A stretch of DNA of 64,000 bases, taken from NCBI RefSeq assembly GCF_020080835.1, contig NC_058166.1, positions 11,061,672 through 11,125,671 on the forward strand, read 5' to 3'. This document shows positions 16,676 to 28,596 of the stretch, piece by piece; the first letter of the stretch is position 1; the number at the start of each line of letters is the position of its first letter. Below the pieces are notes generated by a model. It was given only the letters and a program-made list of their open reading frames with translations. It did no database searches and had not been told where the DNA came from. Position numbers and translations under genes: made by a program. This DNA is from Cotesia glomerata. Lineage: Eukaryota; Arthropoda; Insecta; Hymenoptera; Braconidae.

Positions 16676-17213
16676 GCCTCTCGTAACTTTTAAACGGCTT
16701 GACCGATTTTATCGCGGTTGGTGTCATTCGATAGGGCTTCGCCAAACTTAGATTTTTTGTAAGTTGGAACCAATTCGGACCGGTTGATTTTGAGAAATTG
16801 CAAAAAAAGTGAAAAAAAAGTTGTCTTTTTTTTTCATTTTTTCAAAATATCTCCGAATTGGCTGAACCGATCTACCTCAAAAACTAATCAGCTCTTAACC
16901 TTGAAAACTCGCATCGATCGCCACCAAGTGCGTCAGAATCGGCTGCCGCCAACCTCGTGGAAATCGGTTGATTCATTCAAAAGTTATAGCAGTTTGAAAA
17001 TTTTAAAAATCGTGTTTCATTGAACTTTGATAAGACTTTTGAACTCGGAGAGCTCAAAATGATACGAAAATGATATTTTTGAGCTCGAAGAGCTCCTCTC
17101 TACGAGCTCAAAAATGTAATGAATGCAATTTTGAGCGCTTAAGTATGGAAATAGCGGAAAGTTGCAGGGATGGCCTTTAGGGTCAACCGTTTTCCTAATT
17201 TTTTGACACAACT
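16617..17213 (+). repeat. RepA (TG)n remnant and tail (right part of the interrupted RepA)
   Basis: (TG)n runs to 16672. The RepA tail follows, with AACGGCTTGACCGATTT, repeated GAGCTC-rich phrases and the end motif GGAAAGTTGCAGGGATGGC then GGGTCAACCGTTTTCCTAAT. Together with 7800-7980 it completes one RepA. Confidence 0.8.
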
Positions 17214-17588
17214 TTGGTGTGCTCTATTATTTAATGAAATAGTCAGATGAAAAAATGGTCACTGTAATATTTATTTAAAATTTTATCCTTTCCAAATTTT
17301 AATACATTGAATTTTCTGTGATTTCAATAAATTATTAGTTATTTCAACAAAACTGAGAAGTTATGCAATTTTTTGAAGTCATATTTCTTTTGGCGCGTTA
17401 GGCAAACATGATGAGGGTAAATTTTTAAGATGCGCGCGCACACCGTCACGAAAAACCGACACCCTGAAGTTGGCTACTTAACATTTTAGTTTTTTAAAAA
17501 AAGTTACCAACAAAATAAAAATAAGTACATCTACGTATGTTTGCGTGAGAACTGGCAACTGTATTCACGATATTTCATACAAATATAT
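17214..17588. other. AT-rich spacer between two RepA copies
   Basis: No coding frame or clear repeat is visible. One GC-richer patch near 17420-17470 has no recognisable content. Confidence 0.4.
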
Positions 17589-18362
17589 ATTTTTAACTTC
17601 CCGCTAAGAAAATTGAAAACTTTTAATAATGGGAAATTATTGATTTCGGTCCGATTTTCAAAAGTCGAGTTTTCATCAGATGTCCACGTTTTAAGGTTCC
17701 AGGAAACCTTTCTGATTATTCCCGCCGAGGTGTCCGGCAGTGTGTGTGTCAATAAATTTTTGTCGTACGGTTTCTCAAAAACAAATCAGCCGATTAAGTT
17801 CTACGACACGTCATTCGAAAGGGTCTTTCAAAACGTAGATCTGATTAGATTTAAGAAAATTCATCAAGCCATTCCGAAGAAATTAAAAAAAAAAAATATG
17901 AATTTTTATATTTTTTAAAAATAACTCCAAAACGTGCGAAAAAATCATAACAAAACTATGTATAAATTTTTTGTTCTTAAAAAACTGCGTCGAATGCTTT
18001 TTTGAAAATAAAAATCTAACGACGCATTCAAAAGTTATATAGTTCTTTAAAAATACGTAAAATTTTGTTTTTCGGTATTTTTTTATGATATCTTCGAGAT
18101 TTCTCAACCAATCAATAAAAACCTGTCCATTTTCTTATTGTGCTTTAAAAACTGCGTCAAATGCTTTCTTAAAAAAGAAAATCGAACGACACATTCAAAA
18201 GTTATCGTTGATCTTCGAGCTCAAAATGTGAAAAACTGTGCTTTGAGATCGAAAAGCTCAAATATTAATCAAAAAACACATTTTAAGGTGCTTGAAATGC
18301 AAACTTAGCAGGAAGTTCTAGGGTTGGCCTGCACGGTCAACCGATTTCCAGATTTTTTTAAT
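17589..18362 (+). repeat. RepA copy, complete but diverged, lacking a long (TG)n
   Basis: It begins TTTTTAACTTCCCGCTAAG and ends near AGCAGGAAGTTCTAGGG and GGTCAACCGATTTCCAGAT. The core is only GTGTGTGTC, so this copy shows the element without microsatellite expansion, at about 770 bp. Open frames here on both strands are chance frames. Confidence 0.75.
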
Positions 18363-20040
18363 TATGTAGAAATAATTTTTTTATGATATTTAAATAAACT
18401 TTATTTAACTAGATAATGTGTTATAATAAAACTTACAATGTATTAAATACCTTTTTTTCTATTATTAGTGTCGTTTTTTCTACAAACGTAGAGTAACGCG
18501 ATAGATAAAATATTTAGAAAGATTTTTATCTAGTTACGCCAAAGAAGTATAACTTCTAACGTGCGTACATAAGTACACACACACTTTTTTTTGCTGTTGT
18601 TTAACGAAAGTCAACTTTTGGAAAAATTATTTTTTTGTCATTTAAAAATCATTTCACACCATATTTCATGCTTACTTGATAGTCAGTAATTCTTTATAAT
18701 CTTAGTGTGAGTCTCTTGCATGATCTATCCGTGTAAATATTCTATTTATTTCAATTAATTTGTTAATAAATAACAAAGACATCATTTTCCTGCTATAGTC
18801 TACATCATCATTGTCTTTAGAAACTATCGACAAAATAAACAACATACGAACTAACAATTCAATAACCATCAATTTCAATATTCTACAGATAATTTTGTTG
18901 AGCATTCGGCCTCCACTCAAGCAATCAAATGATATACACATTTAGAAAAGCAACAATTTAATCTAACCATTCACCAAAGTAAGTTTAGATGTAAAAAAAA
19001 AAAGTAAAAATATATTTAAATAGAAAATGCATCCATACTACTGCAATGTTAGAAGATTATCAATTATCATTGACGTCATTGTCATTTAAAAGCCCACTTT
19101 CCTTTACTTTCTTTCTTTCCTTCGATTGTGCCATTGATGCATTATCTATCACTAAAATCAGCTTTCATTAGCATACATTAAAATTAACTGCATCCTCTTA
19201 AATTTTCACAAGCTTCTCCTAAACTCAAATTTTATTAAAAAAATAAAATGTGAGCATTTTTTACAAAAACTTTTTATAACCCTGGAAAATAAAAAAGAAT
19301 AATATACGCATGTTTTATTGAAATTATTTATCATTTAAAGTCTTGACAAGAGCTGACATTTAATATAAATAATATAAATTATTAATGGTGATATTCCAGA
19401 GGCAAGACACAAGTAATTTTTTTGCATTCCATGCGCTGTAATTCCGTGCCATTTTCACTGGTGATCAAGATCAAGCGCATCGAGTTGCAGTTGGTGGCGA
19501 AGCTAACAAGGTGTGCCACGATCTGCGAACCGGAAGGTATGCAAAGAACAGGGTCATGGACGACGAGTGTGTATATTTATCAGCATAACATAAATTTGCG
19601 ATAAACGACATTAGAATCTGGATCTGAGAGCTGAGAATTATGGAATCTTGAATTTATTCATTTTATTTTTAATAGTAAATTTCATTTTTTATAGTGCTTA
19701 CGACGTGCAACGCATACTAATACGAGCATCTAGGTAAACATAAGCAGTTACAATTATTATTATGATTATAATCAAAGCATAAAATGTATGGCAGATTATT
19801 ATTTATGATGACGATTAATGTATTATGATAAGTATAGGTTTGATGTTCCTTTTAGTTAGCAAATATTCGTTACGGACAATGAGTCCTAGCGTTACTTTTT
19901 TTCTTGGGCTATAGCTTGTATACAAGTTACAATGTAGCTTTATTAAGCGGCTAATTATAGTGGAAATAGTGGTTATGATTAACGCAATGACAGTATCATC
20001 ACTCGTAAGTGTATAGATGGTCTATTATGATAATGAACAA
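18363..20040. other. AT-rich intergenic sequence, no gene recognised
   Basis: Nothing coding is convincing. A GC-richer patch at about 19420-19600 has a 60-codon open frame with no known motif. The stretch may contain regulatory DNA of the Osiris cluster, but I see no specific site. Confidence 0.4.
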
Positions 20041-21662
20041 GTACACGGAAAAAAATTAACTGTCGCTGCAACAGGAGTCAGCCATGTTACAGCAACAGGA
20101 TTTTTTAATTTGGTAATTTTTTAATTTTTAATTTTTTAATTTTGTTTTTGGAATATCTCGAACGTCATTATAGATACGGGAATGGCCTTTCGTTTGTTTG
20201 AAAAGGGACACTTGGAGCTATTGAAAAAAAAAATATTTTGGAAAAAAATTTTGAAAAATGCCAAATTTGTCAAATTTAAAATTTTTGAAAATCGTCAAAA
20301 ATCTCAATTGACATTAAAATTTTGGCTCAACTTTTTTTGTATAGTACCTTGTACTGATCTTAAAAGATCCTGAAATTTTTAGAACTGTGTTTTTTTTTAA
20401 AGATGAATTTTTGAATTTCAAAAAAAAATTTTTTCTTGTTTTTTGCAACTTTTTAAATAAGGTAAAGTTATGCAGATACATAGTATTGTAATTTTGAGTA
20501 TTAAAAAATTAAATGCACGACGTGGAAATATTAAATAATAAATTAATTTCAATTTTTCTTTATTTTTTTGGAGTAATCTTAAAGTCAAGCTTAACACATG
20601 ACATAGTTTCTTATTTTTTTTAACACATGATATATTTTGTCCGTTTCTTCACTTCAATAACAGTTCTTAATGTCAAATAACTCAAACAGATATAAATTTT
20701 CAATAAAAATCAGAAATCATGTGATGAGAATATCAATTTTGTTTTGCTTTTTCGAATACTTGTTTACTTACAAGTTTCTGCACAATGTTGCTCAATCTCA
20801 AATTTTAAATCATTTTCATCTTAAAAAGACGATAAATGGCGTCGAAAAATTTAAATGACGTAAAAAAAACGATGAATAATAATTATATCATGCGTTAAGC
20901 TTGACTTTAAGATTACTTAAAAAAAAATAAAAAAAAGTTAAAATTATTTTATTATTTATTTCCACCTCGTGCATTTAATTTTTTAATACTCAAAATTACA
21001 ATACTATGTATCTGCATAACTTTAACTTATTTAAAAAGTTGCAAAAACAAGAAAAAATTGTTTTTTGAAATTCAAAAATTCATGTTTAAAAAAAAACACA
21101 CAGTTCTAAAAATTTCAGGATTTTTTAAGATCAGTACAAGGTACTATAAAAAAAAAAATTGAGCCAAAATTTTAATGTCAATCGAGATTTTTGACGATTT
21201 TCAAAAATTTAAAATTTGACAAATTTGGCATTTTTCAAAATTTTTTTCCAAAATATTTTTTTTTTTCAATAGCCTTAAGTGTCCCTTTTCAAACAAACGA
21301 AAGGCCATTCCCGTATCTATAATAACGTTCGAGATATTACAAAAACAAAACTGAAAAAATAGCGAAATTTTGAATTTGCATATCTTTTGAATAAAATTTT
21401 TTAATTTTTTTTTGTCTGGCAGAAGTTCGTTACATGATAAAAGAAAATTTCTGATCAAAATTTATCCAAATCAAAAGGGGTCAATTCCAACTGTAGGTCA
21501 ATTTGACATGGAATGACCCAACTATATTTTACTATTAAGTCGCAATAACAGTAGTAATCCTGTTGATGCAACATGGCTGCCTCCTGTTGTAGCTACAACA
21601 AAATCCTGTTGCTGCAACAGGATTTTTTCCTGTTGCAGCAACAGTTAATTTTTTTCCGTGTA
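20041..21662. mobile_element. 1.6-kb foldback/MITE-like element with CTGTTGCTGCAACAG ends
   Basis: The outer ends are inverted: TACACGGAAAAAAATTAACTG at the left and its near reverse complement at 21627-21662. Both are followed inside by copies of CTGCAACAGGA/TCCTGTTGCAG. Inside are long inverted arms, about 20145-20605 and 20888-21345, which match closely and surround a unique spacer of about 280 bp. The right side has extra sequence (21346-21580) with GGTCAATTTGACATGGAATG. No transposase frame is present, so it is non-autonomous. A clear target duplication was not found. Confidence 0.75.
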
Positions 21663-21763
21663 GTCGTAATAAATTTGCGAAAGTATGTATGTTATATGTT
21701 TGTCCTCTTCAAAATGCTTGACTGGTCAAAAAGTATGCAGTCAATAATATTCGAAAAAAGTCT

Positions 21764-21901
21764 TTTAACTTCCCGCTAAAAAAGTTGAAAATTTTCAAAA
21801 ATCGGAAAGTTATTGTTTTTACCCCGTTTTTCGAAAATCGAGTTTTCATCAGATTTCGATGTTTTGAGGTCCTAGGAAGCTTCCCTGACTATTCCCGCGA
21901 T

Positions 21902-21960
<59 letters not shown>

Positions 21961-22412
21961 AAACCTCTCCTGACTTTTGAACGGCTTGACCGATCAATTC
22001 CAAAAACTGATCAGCTCTTAACTTTAAAAAAACACGTTGATCGCCGCCAAGGCGGTCAAAATCGGTCGATTCGTTCGTGAGTTATCGTTGACGAAAGAAA
22101 ACCGAAAAAAGTGTTTTTTTTGGAATTACGTCGAAATTCCTAGTTTGATCAATTGAAGCTTAAAGATTTTTTATGAGGCTTCAAAATCTGCGTCGAAAGC
22201 CGCCAACCACGTGAAAATTGGTTTATTCATTCAAAAGTTATTGCTGTTTGAAAATTCAAAAAATAATGTTATGTTAAACTTCTATCAGACTTTTGAGCTC
22301 GGAGAGCTCAAAATCGTAATAAGTTCAATTTTGAACGCTTAAGTATGGAATTAGCGGGAAGTTGCAGGGATGGCTTTTAGGGTCAACCGTTTTCCTAATT
22401 TTTTTTTTTTTT
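21764..22412 (+). repeat. RepA copy, complete, with (TG)n at 21902-21957
   Basis: The head starts CTTTTAACTTCCCGCTAAA, the core is (TG)n, and the tail ends TTAGCGGGAAGTTGCAGGG then GGTCAACCGTTTTCCTAAT. At about 650 bp this is the most compact full copy here. Confidence 0.8.
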
Positions 22413-22762
22413 AAACTTCTAAAAAAACTTCTAATCAGACATTATATAGGATTTTGTATAATTATATAGAATTTTATATAATTATATATATTTATATAAA
22501 ATTTTAAATTTCAATTATGTATAATTAGATAAAATTATTTATAATTATACAAAATTATACATAATTTTATATAGTTTTGTATAATTATATCTTATTATAT
22601 AAAAATTTTTTCCCCGGGTAGATAAAATTATATATAATTATACAAAAATATTTAAAATGGTGCATAATTTTATATAATTATATATATTTATATAAAATTT
22701 TAAGTTAAAAATTATGTATAATTAGATAAAATTATATATAATTATACAAAATTATAATTTTA
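22413..22762. repeat. AT-rich TATAATTATATAAAATT repeat with CCCCGGG boundary
   Basis: Degenerate units of the type TATATAATTATATAAAATTT fill this stretch, with one TTTTTTCCCCGGG block at about 22607-22619. The same composition and block recur at 23966-24121. Confidence 0.6.
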
Positions 22763-22866
22763 GTTTTACCCCGTTTTTCGAAAATCGAGTTTTCATCAGA
22801 TCTTGACGTTTTGAGGTCTTAGGAAGCTTCCCTGATTGTTTTCGCGGTGATGTCCGTATGTCTGTA

Positions 22867-22935
<69 letters not shown>

Positions 22936-23965
22936 GGGTGTGCCAAAATGTAACTTCCGTGGCGAACCTTTTAAAATTGGAATTTTGAGTTCCGCTTTTA
23001 GCAGGGGCTGCGTTTGGGCATTTCCTGAGATATTTTGGTGTGAGACGATGTATTTGATTTTCATAGAATTTTTTAACAGAAGTTTAGTTTGGGCATTTCC
23101 GGTGAAAATTCAAAATTTGGCCGGAAGTACCCAATTAAATCTCCTGTTAAAAAATTCTATGAAAATCAAATACATCGTCTCACACCAAAATATCTAAGGA
23201 AATGCCCAAACGCAGCCCCTGTTAAAAGCGGAACTCAAAATTCCAATTTTAAAAGGTTCTCCACGGAAGTTACATTTTGGCACACTCTAGTGTGTATGTA
23301 TGTGTGTGTGTATGTATGTATGTGACCTTCTTATAACTTTTGAACGGCTTGACAGATTTAATCGCGGTTGGTGCCATTCGAAAGGGATTGACCAAACTTA
23401 GATTTTGAAAACTATTTGGACCGATTCGAACCAGTAGATTTTGAGAAATCTCAAAAAAACTACAGAAAAAAATTTTTTGAAATGAGGTTTTTTTGGAATT
23501 ACTTTTAAATGGCTTCACCGATCAATTCCAAAATCTAATCAGCTCTTAAGATCAAAAAACCACGTCGATCGCCACAAGCCCGGTCAAAATCAGTTGATTC
23601 GTTCGTGAGTTATCGTTGTCGAAAGAAAACCGAAAAAAGTGTTTTTTCGGAATTACTTCAAAATTCCTGGCTCGATCGATTTAAACTTGAAAATTTTTCA
23701 TGGAGCTTCAAAAACTGCGTCGAATGCCGCCAACTGCATAAAAATCATTTCATTCATTCAAAATTTATTGCCGTTTGAAAATTCAAAAAATTGTGTTTTA
23801 TTAAACTGCTATGAGTTTTGAGCTTGAAGAGCTCAAATTGATACAAAAATAATATTTTTGAGCTTGAAGAGCTCAAAAACTTAATGTGTAGTTTTGAGCG
23901 CTTAAGAACAAAATGAGCGGGAAGTTGCAGGGATGTCCTTTAGGGTCAACCGTCATCCTAATTTT
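22763..23965 (+). repeat. RepA copy interrupted in its (TG)n by a palindromic MITE
   Basis: The head is truncated, starting at TTTTACCCCGTTTTTCG. The (TG)n core (about 22867-22932) contains the 22934-23289 element. The tail resumes at about 23290 and ends GAGCGGGAAGTTGCAGGG then GGGTCAACCG. Confidence 0.8.
22934..23289. mobile_element. Palindromic MITE with TA target duplication
   Basis: The ends are GGGTGTGCCAAAATG at the left and CATTTTGGCACACTC at the right, each flanked by TA (22934-22935 and 23288-23289). The arms extend over most of the length: GATGTATTTGATTTTCATAG reads back as its complement in the other arm. The TA duplication suggests a Tc1/mariner-type origin. No coding sequence is present. 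Confidence 0.85.
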
Positions 23966-24121
23966 TTTTCCCCGGGAAGATAACATTATATATAATTATG
24001 TATAAATTTATATATTTATACAAAATTATATAAAATTGTATATAATTATATTAAATTTTATATATATTTATATAAAATTAGATCAAATTATATATAATTA
24101 GATATAATTTTTTTTCCCCGG
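23966..24121. repeat. AT-rich TATAATTATATAAAATT repeat flanked by CCCCGGG
   Basis: Both ends show TTTTTTTTCCCCGGG, with degenerate TATATAATTATA units between them. It matches 22413-22762, which suggests a small element rather than simple low complexity. Confidence 0.55.
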
Positions 24122-25142
24122 GTTCATACGAATGTCTCATAAACCTTACAGCGAATGTCGTAATCACGACTGTCATATTTGCTATTTATCCCACCTATAG
24201 CATACAATACTTTTTACAACTACTGCTCTGAAAATTGAATTTGAGAGGAATATAATAAATAATTTTTTTTTAATTACACTTTTTTTTGCGTTTAACACTT
24301 CTTAATTATTTTCTGAAGAAATATATTTCCACCCTTCATTCTTCAGAAAAAAATAATCTCTCATCAACGTCTAGTTTTTTCAGAAATTTTCCTTAACTTT
24401 CTTCCTTTCCACGAAAAAATCCTCGAAAATATTTTCTCCGTGCCTATAAATACTCGTATAAATGTCAATTTAAATGCCGTAGGAAAGGAAGTATCTTTCA
24501 CTAGTCTCCATTATCTCTAGAACTCGCCAGTATTTATCTAACTCACCATATATAATGTGTGTTTACACACAGAGACACACATTTAAAGAACTAAACCGGT
24601 CGAATAAGTTCTCACTGAGGATCCAAAGAATCGGACGGAACTGCGAACCTGTTGACCAAGTGGCCTCCTTTTAATCGTTAGAGAGACCGGAAATACTCCA
24701 CCAGTGCAATCAATGATCAAATTATTCTTCTCATTGCAATTACGATAATTATTGACCATTACAAGTTTATCACACCATTAATTCAATATCAATCAATAAA
24801 TACTCTTGATATACTTCATATTCATTACTTGCGGCTCGAATTTCCGATAATTCATAGAGAAAAAAAAATTTCGAAAAATCCAAAAGTCTACGCCTTATAA
24901 CGCTCATTTATTTTCTTTTTAGAAAAAAATAAATTGTAAAAATGATTTTTAAAAGAGAAATAATTAAGTAATTTTCTATAAAGTATTTTCTAATTTTTTT
25001 TTTTAATTATTGGTGACCATTTTTTTGTCATATGCGCACGCAGTCGAAAAAAATCTAGTAATATGATTACTTGATCTCATGTTAACTTAATTAAGTTGTG
25101 TCATAATTTTCGTGTGAGAGAAATAAGAAAAGTTCTTTTTTT
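24122..25142. other. Intergenic sequence, no gene recognised
   Basis: AT-rich, with a GC-richer patch at about 24570-24700 (TTCTCACTGAGGATCC, GATCAATCGTTAG-like text) that carries no open frame of note. It could be regulatory. Confidence 0.35.
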
Positions 25143-25515
25143 GCTCGACGAGCGGAAAGCGTCAACTTTTGTCCCGCTGCGCTAAACGAAAATGCCGCTT
25201 TCCGCCTCCGTCGAGGAGAATAATAGTACACACCACGGACAGTAAATAAAAAAGCCTCAGATCACATGTTTATTGACCTCGGCTTCGCCTCGGACAACAA
25301 TTACATGTGATCTGAGACATTTCTTATTTTACTGCCCTAGATGTGTAATATACTATTACGTACTTTCGATCGGCTATAAAGAAAAACAGTATACACTACA
25401 CGGGCAGAAGTTTGAGAGCCCTGAACTGCGCGCCGTGATGCCCTCGGCTACGCCTCGGGCATCATGGCGCGCAGTGCAGAAATCAAACTTTCTGCCCTAA
25501 TAGTGTAATATACTA
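25143..25515. repeat. Cluster of three hairpin (palindromic) units
   Basis: Three successive inverted repeats lie here: about 25153-25219 (stem AGCGGAAAGCG / CGCTTTCCGC), 25222-25357 (arms CAGATCACATGT / ACATGTGATCTG, loop CGGCTTCGCCTCGG) and 25389-25513 (arms CTGCGCGCC / GGCGCGCAG, loop CTCGGCTACGCCTCGG). Units two and three share the outer phrase TAGTATATTACAC and CTGCCCTA next to it. No coding role is visible. Confidence 0.75.
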
Positions 25516-27187
25516 TTGTACGTGTGAATCATAGTGAATTTTTATAAAAATTCATTAAAAAAAAAATTACGTAAGCTAGGTTGCTGATGTTAAATACGGC
25601 ACCAGTTCATCGAACTATGGATCTATTAAAAAAAATCCCGGTCTCAATACATCAAATTTTGTCCTGAGTTATCGTGAGTATACAAAATCAGCGTACAGAT
25701 ATCAGGATGTCCACGTAAAATTTTTTTCGAATCGTTTTTTCTTTTTCAAAGTAGCATCATAAGATGATTTTTCATAAGTGTTTTCTCGATGTACTCATAT
25801 TGTTATATAAGTGCAAGATGGTTGTGCTAGAGCCATTTGAAGATCACAAAATTACTTGACCTTGACGTGTCGAGAGTAAAACACCACCTCAACTGCTTCA
25901 CGTTATGAGGCGTGCAAAAAAGTTCATTTTTTGACTGATCACTTTTAAATTAATCACAATGTGGAAAAATTTAACGTTTAAATCAAAATAATCCATCATA
26001 TCATTTTTAGTATTAAATCATGATAGCACTTCGGTCCATTAGATCCAAAGAAAAAAAAATGAGGCTGCAAATCAAAAAATTGTGGTTGACATCTAAAACT
26101 GATTTCACCGAATCTTTTTTATTTTCTTATCGAATATATTAAATTTAATAATTGTTGTAAGAAAAGGTGGCACCAAAACGCATCCATGCTTTGCATCTCG
26201 ACACGATTATTGAAAAGCATTGGCCTCCTTTGCCCATCTTATTTCAATATAATATATTATAAGTACGTTTTAAACGATGAGTTAATTAACATTTCATACA
26301 TTTGTTACAGGTGTGTGGCTCCGTGTGTATAAGAACGCATAAATGTTCTCTAGAATATCAGGATATGAATAAATGCAGACGCACTTACGTTATAAGTACA
26401 GATATTTATAGACATTAAAAATATATAAACGGATGATATCTAACAGCTCTTGACCTTCCGTCACCAATACCGTGGAAAGCTGCTCCGGATTAATACTAAT
26501 ACCGCAAACTCTATGTTCTCCCTCACTTCCTTTCTTCCCTTTTGAGCAAACGGTGAGAGTACTCGTTCGACGTGTCTCAGTGTCCAGACGAGGTCACTTC
26601 TCATAGGTGTAGTTTATTGTTTATTATTTATTATTATTGCTATTATCAATTTATGTAGATTATTAATTTTTACTTTTCTGCTACGGTGTTATGTTTTGTT
26701 ATGTACTGCTTTTAAATTCTGTCGGTTTTCATTTCGATTAACAACTTAATTTTAATGAATGTTGTTAATAATTTTAGTACTTTTGCGTTATTATTTAGCA
26801 ATGATGAATTCTATATGTCTAGTCGCGGGATTATACTGATAAATTACTGTGGTTTTGCGGTTTTTAGGAGAATTTTATGAATTTTTTACTCCATTAACTT
26901 TAGAGGAAAAAATTAAATTCAATCGTTTTAGTAGATTTTTAGGAAAATTTGAATATTGCATGGTCCACTTAAAAAAAATCAACAATTTTTTTTTTCAATG
27001 ATCTTGAAATTTCGTCGTAGAATCCCAAAATAAAGACCTTGTCAAAATTTGAGTCTTTAGTATTAACTTTTAGAGACCGCGAATTGAAACTTTTCATTTT
27101 TTCTTTAACATAAAAAAATATTTTTAGACTTTAGAATTTTATATCTTGTCTGACAAGCAACTTACCAGCTAGCATCAAAATTGTGTT
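25516..27187. other. Intergenic sequence, no gene recognised
   Basis: No coding frame is convincing. A moderately GC-richer patch at about 26440-26620 ends with GTGTCTCAGTGTCCAG, resembling promoter-proximal DNA, but no downstream Osiris exon was found to go with it. Confidence 0.35.
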
Positions 27188-27842
27188 TAAAAAATTGGGA
27201 AAACGGTTAACCCTGAAGGCCATCCCTGCAATTTCCCGCTAATTCCATACCTAGATGATTAAAATTGCACTTATGACGTTTTTGAGCTCTTCGGGCTCAA
27301 AAATACAATTTATGTTATTTTGAGCTCTCTGAGCCTAAAGAGATAGTTTTTCTATGCTTTTGAGCTCTTCGAGCTCAAAAGTCTGATAGAACTTTGATAA
27401 AACACTATTTTTTGAATTTTCAAACCGCAATAACTTTTGAATGAATGAACCGATTTTCACGCGAGTGACGGCATTTGACGCAGTTTTTTAAGCCTCATGA
27501 TAAATCTTTAAATTTGAATTGATCGAACTAGGAATTTCGGACTAGGAATATCTCTCAAACGAATCAACCGATTTTAACCGGATTAGCGGCGATCGACGTG
27601 GTTTTTAAAGTTTTAGAGCTGATTAACTTTTGAAGTTGATCGATAAAGCTGTTTAGAAGTTATTCCAAAAAAACCACATTTAAAAAAATTTTTTTTCTCA
27701 GTTTTTTTGAGATTTCTCCAAATCTATCGGTCAGAATCGATTCAATTTCACAGAAAATCTAAGTTTGAGGGAACTCTTTAGAACGCCGTTTGGTAGGTTC
27801 CAATCGGTTTAGCCATTCAAAAGTTATAAGCGATTCACATAC

Positions 27843-27844
<2 letters not shown>

Positions 27845-27893
<49 letters not shown>
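27845..27893. repeat. (CA)n microsatellite
   Basis: About 24 CA units form the RepA core on the upstream side of the R1-like copy at 27894. Confidence 0.95.
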
Positions 27894-27896
<3 letters not shown>

Positions 27897-28404
27897 GATG
27901 ACTCTTCGGAGTGCTCGTCCTGCCCAGGAGCTGCTGAAGACGCGGAGCACGTCTTCTTTGTATGTCCTCGTTTCGATCCACAGCGTGAAGAACTGGAGAG
28001 GATCCTGAACCAGAGAATGCAACCAGATTCACTAGTAGAAGCAATGTTGTCATCAGAAGCTGCCTGGAACGCTACCAACATGTTTGCAACAGAAGTCCTT
28101 AAAGACTTGCGTTCCACCGAAAGAAAAAGAGCAAATAGCAGAAGATAGAAGGAAGGTAGTTAACACCTTGGCCACCAGAAGGAAGAGCAGTAGCTAGATC
28201 CTCCCTTCATGAAGTAATGCCTGACGGCGGTTTCCATGAGGGATTAGAGGAAAGAAGGAAAAGGGGTTTAGGGTTTAGTGGGTAGGAGCGTTAGTGTCGA
28301 GTTTTAGTATGACGCTGCGTCGAGTCGCCACATATCCAGGCCAAACAGCTATGCCTAGAATCCGTAAAAAGGATTCCCCCCCCCCTAAAAATAAAAAAAA
28401 AAAC

Positions 28405-28405
<1 letters not shown>
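27894..28405 (+). mobile_element. R1-like retrotransposon copy, family B, severely 5'-truncated
   Basis: The + strand encodes only the C-terminal end of ORF2, from the zinc motif CSSCPGAAEDAEHVFFVC to RSTERKRANSRR then a stop near 28148. A 3'UTR follows with CACATATCCAGGCCAAACAG and the GAATCC...GGATTC hairpin, then an A-rich tail joined to (CA)n. The frame is intact but lacks the catalytic domains. Confidence 0.85.
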
Positions 28406-28462
<57 letters not shown>

Positions 28463-28470
28463 CACACACA
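28406..28470. repeat. (CA)n microsatellite
   Basis: CA units with a few TATA interruptions directly follow the A-tail of the R1-like copy. Confidence 0.9.
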
Positions 28471-28596
28471 CAGACATAGTGACACCCTCGCGGGAATAGT
28501 CAGGGAAGCTTCTTAGGACCTTAAAACGTCGAGATCTGATGAAAACTCGATTTTCGAAAAACGGGGTAAAACCGATAACTTCCCGATTTTTGAATA

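Noticed and set aside
19422..19604. 60-codon frame in a GC-richer patch
   Set aside because: No motif, no splice context that links it to another exon, and chance length for this composition.
23639..23821. Short frames inside RepA tails (also 17541-17918, 58219-58470)
   Set aside because: RepA copies do not share a conserved open frame, so these are chance frames in repeat DNA.
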